A stretch of 7,366 nt of DNA from Competibacteraceae bacterium UBA2788 (GTDB taxonomy: Bacteria; Pseudomonadota; Gammaproteobacteria; Competibacterales; Competibacteraceae): assembly GCA_002352185.1 (NCBI GenBank), contig DEHY01000082.1:1-7366 (forward strand), given 5' to 3'. The translations under genes were made by a program, and so were the position numbers. The notes below the pieces were generated by a model, which was given only the letters and a program-made list of their open reading frames with translations, was not told the origin of the DNA and did no database searches. Positions 1 through 5,146 of this stretch are shown here, piece after piece (the first letter of the stretch is position 1; every line of letters begins with the position of its first letter).

Positions 1-768
1 GGCGGCATCAGCCCCGGCAAGGGCGGCACTACCCATCTCGGCAAGCCGGTGTTCAACACCGTGTACGAGGCGGTGGCCGCCACCGGCGCCGACGCCACCA
101 TGATCTACGTTCCGGCCGCCTTCGCCGGCGATGCGATCCTGGAGGCAGCCGACGCCGGCATCAAGGTCATCGCCTGCATCACCGAGGGCATTCCGGTGAC
201 GGACATGCTGAAGGTCAAAGCGGTGCTGACCAGCGCCTACCCGAGTACCTATCTGATCGGCCCCAACTGCCCGGGTGTGATCACCCCCGGCGGCTGCAAG
301 ATGGGCATCATGCCCGGCCACATTCACCTGCCCGGCAAGATCGGCATCGTGTCCCGCTCCGGCACGCTGACCTACGAGGCGGTCTATCAGACCACCCAGG
401 CCGGCTTGGGCCAGAGTACCTGCATCGGCATCGGCGGCGACCCTATCCATGGCATGAGCTTCGTGGATGTGCTGACCCTGTTCAAGGACGATCCGCAGAC
501 CGAGGGCATCGTGATGGTCGGCGAAATCGGCGGCAGCGCCGAGGAAGAGGCCGCCGAATACATCAAGGCCAACATCAAGAAGCCGGTGGTCGCCTATATC
601 GCGGGCGTCACTGCGCCTCCCGGCAAGCGCATGGGCCACGCCGGCGCCATCATCATGGGCGGCAAGGGCACGGCGGCTGACAAATTTGCAGCGCTGGAAG
701 CAGCAGGCGCCACTATCGTCCGTTCACCCGCTGACATCGGCGCCGCGATGAAGAAGTTCTTTAGTTAA
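1..768 (+). CDS. sucD: Succinate-CoA ligase (ADP-forming) subunit alpha, 5'-truncated by window edge
   Basis: This is the alpha subunit of succinyl-CoA synthetase, which with SucB-type partner SucC interconverts succinyl-CoA and succinate with nucleotide triphosphate formation in the cytoplasmic TCA cycle. The frame is open from base 1, and its first residues ([14 protein letters not shown]) match the family from about residue 37 of E. coli SucD, so roughly 36 N-terminal residues, including the first CoA-binding glycine loop, lie outside the window. The GTG at 49 is an internal valine codon and not the start. Visible signatures are [36 protein letters not shown] and the active-site motif RMGHAGAI. 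The histidine at bases 637-639 corresponds to the phosphorylated histidine (His246 in the E. coli enzyme). The gene ends in TAA at 766-768. sucC would be expected just upstream. A two-residue insertion before IGPNCPG relative to E. coli is the only oddity. Identification is very secure. Confidence 0.97.
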   Translation, partial: GGISPGKGGTTHLGKPVFNTVYEAVAATGADATMIYVPAAFAGDAILEAADAGIKVIACITEGIPVTDMLKVKAVLTSAYPSTYLIGPNCPGVITPGGCKMGIMPGHIHLPGKIGIVSRSGTLTYEAVYQTTQAGLGQSTCIGIGGDPIHGMSFVDVLTLFKDDPQTEGIVMVGEIGGSAEEEAAEYIKANIKKPVVAYIAGVTAPPGKRMGHAGAIIMGGKGTAADKFAALEAAGATIVRSPADIGAAMKKFFS

Positions 769-773
769 GCTGC

Positions 774-816
774 TTATCGCTACTCCTCTTGTCGTAGGAT
801 GAGGAGTAGCGGATAA
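774..816 (+). repeat. Long bulged inverted repeat (hairpin) after sucD
   Basis: The arms at 774-788 and 801-816 are complementary over 15 base pairs with a single unpaired G at 811, around a 12-base loop (789-800). The hairpin begins 5 bases after the sucD stop codon. No T-run follows either arm, so it is not a classical intrinsic terminator by itself. It could protect the 3' end of the sucCD mRNA from exonucleases or be a REP-like element. The structure is seen directly; the role is inferred. Confidence 0.6.
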
Positions 817-848
817 AAGCGTCATTGAAGACCGGGAACAGGCTCAAG

Positions 849-888
849 GGCGGGTTAAGCATTCAGCGTAGCCTGCCTTTTCTTTTTT
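849..888 (+). terminator. Intrinsic (Rho-independent) terminator of the sucCD transcript
   Basis: Bases 849-857 pair with 869-877 through nine pairs, including two G-T wobbles. After one A-G mismatch, two further G-C pairs (859-860 with 866-867) close a 5-base loop, ATTCA. A T-rich tract, TTTTCTTTTTT (878-888), follows immediately. This is the expected geometry for termination on the + strand, 80 bp after the sucD stop codon, and it separates sucD from nadE transcriptionally. Confidence 0.75.
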
Positions 889-913
889 ACCGTCAGATGT
901 TGCTGAATTAAAG

Positions 914-933
914 TATTAACCGAGTAACCGGTT
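914..933 (+). promoter_or_regulatory. Repeated TAACCG half-sites and AACCGGTT palindrome in the nadE leader
   Basis: Two direct copies of TAACCG start at 917 and 925, an 8-bp period, and the second runs into the perfect 8-bp palindrome AACCGGTT at 926-933, 17 bp before the nadE start. A TATTAA at 914-919 could serve as a -10 box, but no good -35 lies at the right distance. This might be an operator, but I recognise no known NAD-repressor box (NrtR, NiaR or NadR) in it. Confidence 0.2.
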
Positions 934-950
934 CCATTTGGGCGAACTTC

Positions 951-2582
951 ATGATTGCCGATTCCAATTCACTCCGGGTCGTTATAGCCCAGCTCGATTT
1001 TCTGGTCGGCGACATTCAGGGCAACACCGCCAAAATCATTACTGCCGCTCTGGACGCCCGCGACCGCCTGCGGGCTGACGTGATCGTATTTCCGGAACTG
1101 ACCGTCACCGGCTATCCGCCGGAAGATTTATTACTGCGTCCCGGTTTCGTGCATCAGGTGGAACCGGCGCTGCGGCGGTTGTGCGTGGAGATTGCGGGCA
1201 TTACCGCCGTGGTCGGCTATCCCGCTGTAACCCCGGAAGGACTGCGCAACTCGGCGGCAGTGATTGGCGACGGCGCAATCCAGGCGATTTATCACAAGCA
1301 GTTATTGCCTAATTACAGCGTATTCGATGAGAAGCGCTACTTTGTAGCGGGCGCGGAACCAACGGTAACAACCATTAAAGGCGTGCGAGTCGGCATTACG
1401 ATTTGTGAAGATGTATGGCAGCCCGAACCCACACGAAAAGCCATCGCCGCCGGCGCGCAATTGCTGCTGAATCTTAATGCTTCGCCCTTCCACGCCGGCA
1501 AGGGTTCATTGCGATTGGACATTTTGCGCCGGCGCGTTGCGGAAAGCGGCATTCCCATTGTTTACGTCAACCTGGTCGGTGGGCAGGACGAACTGGTGTT
1601 TGACGGCCATTCGCAAGTTGTGAATGGACGCGGCGAACTGATCCAGCGCGCTCCATTTTGCGCCGAAGGCTTGTATCCGGTGGATTTCACCCTTGGCGTG
1701 ACTGTGGAACCGATACCCGGCGAGATTGCCGATGAGCCGTCCGAGGAAGCCGCAATTTATCAGGCCATCGTGTTGGGCGTGCGCGATTACGTTGCCAAGA
1801 ACGGTTTCCCCGGCGTGGTGCTGGGGTTGTCGGGCGGGATTGATTCGGCGCTGACTCTGGCGATGGCCGTAGACGCTCTGGGCGCGGATCGGGTCGAGGC
1901 GGTATTGATGCCGTCGCGCTATACCGCCGACATGAGCAATACCGATGCCGAAGAGGAGGCGCGGGCGTTGGGGGTGAAATACCGCCTGATGCCGATTGAG
2001 CCGGCGTTTCAGTCGTTTCTCGGTATTCTGCAACCGGTATTGGCCGGACTGCCGCCGGACAGTACCGAGGAGAACATACAGGCCCGCTGCCGGGGCGTAT
2101 TACTTATGGCCATCTCCAACAAGACCGGCAAAATGGTCTTGACCACCGGCAACAAGAGCGAGACTGCGGTGGGTTACTCCACTCTGTATGGCGATATGGC
2201 CGGCGGGTTTGCGCCGATTAAGGATGTGCTGAAGACGATGGTCTACCGGCTGTCGGCCTATCGCAATCGCTTGACGCCGGTGATTCCACAACGGGTATTT
2301 GATCGTCCGCCATCGGCGGAATTGCGTCCCGACCAGACCGATCAGGACAGCCTGCCGCCCTATGAAACACTGGATGCGATCCTGCAAGGCTATGTGGAGG
2401 AAGACCGCTCGGTGGAAGAATTGATCGCGGCGGGTTTTGACCGGACGACGGTAGAACGAGTCGCCCGGCTGGTGATTGTCAACGAATACAAGCGTCGCCA
2501 GGCGGCGCCGGGCGTGCGGATTACGCCACGCGCTTTTGGGCGGGATCGGCGCTATCCGATTACCTCGGGTTTCCGGCGCTAA
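951..2582 (+). CDS. nadE: Glutamine-dependent NAD+ synthetase
   Basis: The 543-residue enzyme makes NAD+ from nicotinate adenine dinucleotide, ATP and glutamine-derived ammonia, the last step of NAD biosynthesis, in the cytoplasm. Residues about 8-255 form a nitrilase-type glutaminase domain. Its catalytic triad is visible: Glu49 in FPELTVTGYPPEDLL, Lys116 in YHKQLLPNY, and Cys152 in ITICEDVW (codon at 1404-1406). Residues about 270-520 form the synthetase domain, with the PP-loop SGGIDS at 294-299 for ATP, TTGNKSE at 398-404, and GDMAGGFAPIKD just after. The length fits the long two-domain form (about 540 residues) as opposed to the short ammonia-dependent form. ATG 951 is chosen because it leaves a normal short N-terminus before the VVIAQLDFLVGDI strand; its ribosome binding site is weak (GGGCG at 940-944). 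The gene ends in TAA (2580-2582), overlapping the suhB stop on the other strand by 4 bp. All key residues are intact. Confidence 0.96.
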   Translation: MIADSNSLRVVIAQLDFLVGDIQGNTAKIITAALDARDRLRADVIVFPELTVTGYPPEDLLLRPGFVHQVEPALRRLCVEIAGITAVVGYPAVTPEGLRNSAAVIGDGAIQAIYHKQLLPNYSVFDEKRYFVAGAEPTVTTIKGVRVGITICEDVWQPEPTRKAIAAGAQLLLNLNASPFHAGKGSLRLDILRRRVAESGIPIVYVNLVGGQDELVFDGHSQVVNGRGELIQRAPFCAEGLYPVDFTLGVTVEPIPGEIADEPSEEAAIYQAIVLGVRDYVAKNGFPGVVLGLSGGIDSALTLAMAVDALGADRVEAVLMPSRYTADMSNTDAEEEARALGVKYRLMPIEPAFQSFLGILQPVLAGLPPDSTEENIQARCRGVLLMAISNKTGKMVLTTGNKSETAVGYSTLYGDMAGGFAPIKDVLKTMVYRLSAYRNRLTPVIPQRVFDRPPSAELRPDQTDQDSLPPYETLDAILQGYVEEDRSVEELIAAGFDRTTVERVARLVIVNEYKRRQAAPGVRITPRAFGRDRRYPITSGFRR

Positions 2583-2596
2583 CGGGCCAGCGCCGG
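2573..2596. terminator. Perfect inverted repeat over the overlapping nadE and suhB stop codons
   Basis: CCGGCGCT (2573-2580) and AGCGCCGG (2589-2596) are exact reverse complements separated by the 8-base loop AACGGGCC. The nadE TAA (2580-2582) and the suhB TAG (complement of 2581-2579) both sit at the junction of the left arm and the loop. Both converging mRNAs would form the same GC-rich 8-bp hairpin at their coding ends. No T-run follows on either strand, so termination by this hairpin alone is uncertain; it may instead be a 3' stabiliser or a Rho-assisted bidirectional stop. Confidence 0.45.
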
Positions 2597-3379
2597 CGTC
2601 AAGTGCGGCTGCATTTCCTGCAACAGCGCCTTGAACGCTTTGGGATTGCCGGCGACGACGTTGCCGGATTTCATGAAGCCATTGCCGCCGGCAAAGTCGC
2701 TGACCAAGCCGCCGGCTTCCTGCACCAGCAGCGCGCCGCCGGCGATGTCCCATTCCTTCAGCCCCAGCTCCCAGAAACCATCCAGCCGCCCAGCCGCGAC
2801 GTAGGCCAAGTCCAGCGAGGCCGCGCCGGCGCGCCGGATTTCCAGGCACCGGCCAAATAGTCCATTGAAGATGTTGAGATAAGCCGGTTGGTGTTGGGCA
2901 TGACGGAACGGAAAGCCGGTGCCCAGCAGAGCGTTTTCCAATGAAGTCACGTTGCTGACCCGGATGCGCCGATCATTGACCTGCGCGCTCTCGCCGCGCG
3001 AAGCGACGAACATCTCTTCCCGGATCGGATCGTAAACCAGAGCCGCTTCCAGCCGGTTTTTATGGCGAAAAGCAATCGAAATTGCGAAATGCGGGATGCC
3101 ATGCAGGAAGTTGGTGGTGCCGTCCAGGGGATCAATGATCCATTGATACTCGTCCTGGCCCGGCTGTTCGCCGCTTTCCTCAGCGATGATGCCATGACTG
3201 GGATAGGTTTTGCGCAGAATCTGAATGATCTCCCGCTCGGCCTGCACATCCGCTTCGCTGACGAAATCGCTGCGCTGCTTGGCGGTAACCGTGAGCCGAT
3301 CAAGGTGAACGAAATGGCGCAGCAGGATGCGGCTGGCGCTCAAGGCGGCGCGCTTGGCGATAGTCAGGACTGGGTTCAT
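2579..3379 (-). CDS. suhB: Inositol-1-monophosphatase family protein (SuhB type)
   Basis: The 266-residue protein belongs to the Mg2+-dependent, Li+-sensitive inositol monophosphatase superfamily, which hydrolyses myo-inositol 1-phosphate and related sugar phosphates in the cytoplasm. In E. coli SuhB also acts in ribosomal-RNA antitermination; whether this protein does is not visible here. Metal-binding motifs are intact: Glu67 in IIAEES, Asp83 and Asp86 in WIIDPLDGTTNF (79-91 region), and Asp211 in KEWDIAGGALLVQEAGG. HGIPHFAISIA follows the second motif as in the family. Length is typical (E. coli SuhB is 267 residues). The ATG at 3379 gives an N-terminus (MNPVLTIAKRAALSASRILL) like that of the family; the ribosome binding site upstream is poor. 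A candidate extended -10 promoter lies about 55 bp upstream. The gene is convergent with nadE, with a 4-bp stop overlap, and codirectional with the Uma2 gene 187 bp upstream. Bifunctional FBPase/IMPase activity cannot be excluded. Confidence 0.94.
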   Translation of the reverse strand: MNPVLTIAKRAALSASRILLRHFVHLDRLTVTAKQRSDFVSEADVQAEREIIQILRKTYPSHGIIAEESGEQPGQDEYQWIIDPLDGTTNFLHGIPHFAISIAFRHKNRLEAALVYDPIREEMFVASRGESAQVNDRRIRVSNVTSLENALLGTGFPFRHAQHQPAYLNIFNGLFGRCLEIRRAGAASLDLAYVAAGRLDGFWELGLKEWDIAGGALLVQEAGGLVSDFAGGNGFMKSGNVVAGNPKAFKALLQEMQPHLTPALAR

Positions 3380-3407
3380 GGCGGGATCGGATCGTTGAGA
3401 GAACGGA

Positions 3408-3422
3408 GCCGGAATCTCCGGC
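3408..3422 (-). promoter_or_regulatory. Small hairpin in the suhB leader
   Basis: Read on the - strand, GCCGGA and TCCGGC flank a 3-base GAT loop, a 6-bp GC-rich stem near the 5' end of the predicted suhB mRNA and about 28 bases before its start codon. It may be a 5' stabilising stem; the role is inferred. Confidence 0.25.
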
Positions 3423-3433
3423 GCGGGCGCAAC

Positions 3434-3461
3434 ATCATAGCAGAACGCGCTGTTTTTCCAG
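3434..3461 (-). promoter_or_regulatory. Candidate sigma-70 promoter for suhB (extended -10)
   Basis: On the - strand, TGCTATGAT provides an extended -10 (TG, one base, then TATGAT at 3439-3434). CTGGAA at 3461-3456, 16 bp upstream, is a weak -35. Transcription would begin near 3427, giving a leader of about 48 bases before the suhB ATG. An extended -10 can compensate for a weak -35. No stronger candidate is seen in the 187-bp gap between suhB and the Uma2 gene. Confidence 0.4.
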
Positions 3462-3566
3462 GCCGCCGGAATGCAAACCTGCTGGCCGGCGCATGAGGGC
3501 GCGTTCCATTCCGACGCAGCCCATCGCCAGGCGCTGGATTTTGATGCACTTCAGATGGGGCCGGAT

Positions 3567-4151
3567 TTATGCTTCCAGCAGATCGACCTTGTCATAAATT
3601 TCCGCCAGCACTATCGCGCAGTCGATGGAATCCAGCCGCAATACGCGGTCCAGACCATTGCATTCCATCAACAGCCAGTGATGATCCGGCTGCCGCCGGT
3701 AGGATTCGATATGGGGGCGGTTTTGGGCGATCAGGACATATTCGGCCAGTGATTCCAGCTTGCGGTAGTGTTCGAACTTGCGTCCCCGGTCGTAAGCTTC
3801 AGTGGAATCCGACAGTACTTCGATGATCAAGGTGGGATTCAGCAAGGTGTCGAAATGAGTGTCGTCAAATTGCGCCTTGCCGCAGACCACCACTAAATCC
3901 GGGTAGGTGTACAGGCCCGTTGGATCGACCTTGACCCGCATGTCGTTAGCGTAGAGTTTGCAAGGACGCTTTTTAAGCTGAACGCTCAACTCGCGGGTTG
4001 CATTGGTGACGACCAGATTGTGCGGCTCGCTCGCGCCGGTCATGGCGAATATTTCGCCGTCGAAATATTCGCTCTTGAATTCGGCGCTGCGTTCGATAGC
4101 CAGATAGTCTTCGGGGGTCAGGCGGGGTTGGGATTGGGCTTGCGGATTCAT
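3567..4151 (-). CDS. Uma2 family (DUF820) putative restriction endonuclease-fold protein
   Basis: The 194-residue product matches the Uma2/DUF820 family, which has a predicted PD-(D/E)XK nuclease fold and is abundant in cyanobacteria and scattered through proteobacteria; its cellular role is largely unknown. Visible family features are LTPEDYLAIE near the N-terminus, YFDGEIFAMTGASEPHN (29-45), YTYPDLVVVC with Asp85, and LIIEVLSDST with Glu111. These are followed by a conserved Asp121 and Lys125 in AYDRGRKFEHYRKL and by a strand EYVLIAQ. Asp85, Glu111 and possibly Lys125 are the likely catalytic residues, so the fold looks intact and not decayed. The ATG at 4151 directly precedes the family N-terminus; AAGG about 8 bases upstream is a weak ribosome binding site. 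The gene ends in TAA at 3569-3567. No toxin, methylase or transposase gene is adjacent, so it appears to be a solitary copy. No clear terminator is visible between it and suhB. Confidence 0.88.
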   Translation of the reverse strand: MNPQAQSQPRLTPEDYLAIERSAEFKSEYFDGEIFAMTGASEPHNLVVTNATRELSVQLKKRPCKLYANDMRVKVDPTGLYTYPDLVVVCGKAQFDDTHFDTLLNPTLIIEVLSDSTEAYDRGRKFEHYRKLESLAEYVLIAQNRPHIESYRRQPDHHWLLMECNGLDRVLRLDSIDCAIVLAEIYDKVDLLEA

Positions 4152-4243
4152 GGCGGCGCCTTGAAAGTTGGGTGGATGAGGATCATTGTGCCACAGACCA
4201 AACCGCGGCCCACGCTCCGGCCCAGAGGGAGCTTAAAAAGCTG

Positions 4244-4256
4244 CGTATCGGATACG
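4244..4256. promoter_or_regulatory. 13-bp palindrome, possible operator
   Basis: CGTATC and GATACG are exact inverted copies around a single central G. The site lies about 107 bp before the putative -35 of pspA and 93 bp before the Uma2 start codon, a position where a regulator could affect either gene. I recognise no known binding box in it. Confidence 0.25.
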
Positions 4257-4314
4257 GTTCAACAGAGAATTCAGCCGTGCGCTTGTACGATATCGCCGAG
4301 TCGCCGCAGAAAAC

Positions 4315-4338
4315 CGGGAGCGAAAATTTTTGCGCCCG
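4315..4338. promoter_or_regulatory. Imperfect 24-bp palindrome upstream of the pspA promoter
   Basis: The two 12-base arms (4315-4326 and 4327-4338) match as inverted repeats at 10 of 12 positions with no spacer: CGGG at one end, CCCG at the other, and an AAAATTTT-type centre. It ends 14 bp before the putative -35. An AT-rich centre with GC ends suits a dimeric regulator better than a terminator, and neither strand has a usable T-run after it. The dyad is seen directly; operator function is inferred. Confidence 0.35.
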
Positions 4339-4352
4339 CTTTAATTAAACAC

Positions 4353-4381
4353 TGTTCATAAAAAATTCTCCTGATTATACT
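4353..4381 (+). promoter_or_regulatory. Candidate sigma-70 promoter for pspA
   Basis: TATACT at 4376-4381 matches the -10 consensus at five of six positions and has a TG at 4372-4373. TGTTCA at 4353-4358 is a weak -35 at a 17-bp spacing. AT-rich sequence, including TTTAATTAAA at 4340-4349, lies just upstream and could act as an UP element. Transcription would start near 4388, about 36 bp before the pspA ATG. No sigma-54 GG-N10-GC element was found, unlike the enterobacterial psp promoter. Confidence 0.45.
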
Positions 4382-4412
4382 CACGCCACTCTTTCCCCTG
4401 TTACGATTGATT

Positions 4413-4418
4413 AGGAGA
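4413..4418 (+). promoter_or_regulatory. Strong ribosome binding site of pspA
   Basis: AGGAGA lies 5 bases before the ATG at 4424, which fixes the start of pspA and suggests efficient translation. It is the best Shine-Dalgarno match of the genes whose starts are in the window. Confidence 0.8.
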
Positions 4419-4423
4419 CACTC

Positions 4424-5098
4424 ATGGCCAATCTGTTCAAGCGCATCAGCGATGTACTCACCGCCAATCTCAACGATATGGTGGATCGGGTCGAGGACCC
4501 GGAGCGGATGATCAAGCAGCTCATCCGCGAGATGGAGGAAAACGTCAATAGCGCCCGCGAGAGCGTCATTGACGCGGTGGCGAGCGAGAAGCAATTAGCC
4601 AGGGAGCTGGATAATCAGCGTCGGCAGTCCGAGGAATGGCACAACCGGGCGCGGCGGGCGCTGGAAACCGGCAACGAAACCCTGGCGCGGGAAGCGCTGC
4701 TGCGCAAGAAGGAACACGACGGCATCGTTTCCAGTCTGCAAGCTTCCTGGGAGTCGGCCCGGCGCACCAGCGAGCGGCTCAAGGCGCAGTTGCGGGCACT
4801 GGAAACCAAGCTGGAAGAAGCGCGCCTGAAGAAGGGCAGCCTGGTGGCGCGGCAGCGGGCGGCCCAGGCGAGCGCGCAGATGAGCCGGGTGAACGATCAT
4901 TTCCAGTCGGGTCTTGATCTCAACAACTCATTCGGGCGCATGGCGGACAAGGTCGGCGAAATGGAAGCGCGGATGGAGGCGCGGGCTGAACTGTACGGCG
5001 AGTTCAGCCCGGTCGAACGCGAATTTCTGAAGATGGAGGTGGACATCGAGATCGAGGCGGAGCTGGCGACGCTCAAACAGGACATTCGCAAGGCATAA
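4424..5098 (+). CDS. pspA: Phage shock protein A (PspA/IM30 family)
   Basis: The 224-residue protein is a PspA/IM30 homologue of the ESCRT-III superfamily, which assembles on the cytoplasmic face of the inner membrane and preserves it under envelope stress. The first roughly 22 residues (MANLFKRISDVLTANLNDMV) form the membrane-binding amphipathic helix, followed by the conserved EDPERMIKQLIREMEE (24-39). The rest is long, charged, heptad-like helix: residues about 40-145 make the coiled-coil hairpin (alanine, arginine and glutamate rich), and FSPVEREFLKM through LATLKQDIRKA makes the C-terminal helices. Length matches PspA (222 residues in E. coli) and lacks the C-terminal extension of Vipp1. 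The start is fixed by AGGAGA 5 bases upstream. The next gene begins 48 bp after the TAA, codirectional and with no terminator between, so the two probably form one operon. pspF, pspB and pspC are absent from the window, so regulation may differ from the classical Psp response. Confidence 0.94.
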   Translation: MANLFKRISDVLTANLNDMVDRVEDPERMIKQLIREMEENVNSARESVIDAVASEKQLARELDNQRRQSEEWHNRARRALETGNETLAREALLRKKEHDGIVSSLQASWESARRTSERLKAQLRALETKLEEARLKKGSLVARQRAAQASAQMSRVNDHFQSGLDLNNSFGRMADKVGEMEARMEARAELYGEFSPVEREFLKMEVDIEIEAELATLKQDIRKA

Positions 5099-5134
5099 CT
5101 CCTCTGGCGGGCGGCGCAGCGAAGTTGGGCGAGT

Positions 5135-5140
5135 GGAGGG
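5135..5140 (+). promoter_or_regulatory. Ribosome binding site of the large membrane-protein gene
   Basis: GGAGGG lies 6 bases before the ATG at 5147, in the short gap after pspA. This supports that ATG as the start. Confidence 0.7.
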
Positions 5141-5146
5141 CGAAGC

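Larger units (their letters stand above)
4152..4423. other. Divergent intergenic spacer between the Uma2 gene and pspA
   Basis: This 272-bp spacer has no convincing gene; open frames crossing it give proline- and arginine-rich products without recognisable families. It contains several dyads: AGCTT-AAA-AAGCT (4230-4242), CGTATC-G-GATACG (4244-4256), CGATATCG (4288-4295), an imperfect 24-bp palindrome (4315-4338) and TTTAATTAAA (4340-4349). From 4340 on, it becomes AT-rich toward the pspA promoter. On the - strand, CACAAT (4190-4185) preceded by TGG could be a weak -10 for the Uma2 gene, but its -35 is poor. Confidence 0.6.

Noticed and set aside
49..51. GTG as the start codon of sucD
   Set aside because: The frame is open upstream to base 1 and encodes conserved SucD sequence ([14 protein letters not shown]), so this is an internal valine.
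1506..2033. 175-codon open frame antisense to nadE
   Set aside because: It covers the catalytic regions of an intact nadE and its product resembles no family.
2100..2849. 249-codon open frame on the - strand across the nadE-suhB junction
   Set aside because: It overlaps two confidently identified genes in the wrong frame and its product has no recognisable motif.
3525..3533. CGCC-A-GGCG mini-hairpin as terminator of the Uma2 gene
   Set aside because: The stem has only 4 bp with a one-base loop and there is no T-run on the - strand.
3471..3752. Possible small + strand gene in the gap between the Uma2 gene and suhB
   Set aside because: Only about a third lies outside the Uma2 gene, it has no ribosome binding site, and the product is not recognisable.
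4315..4338. Sigma-54 promoter or intrinsic terminator upstream of pspA
   Set aside because: The GG and GC doublets are 13-14 bases apart where 10 is required, and the palindrome has no loop and no following T-run.
4424..5098. Assignment as Vipp1 rather than PspA
   Set aside because: The protein ends at the PspA length and lacks the C-terminal extension typical of Vipp1.
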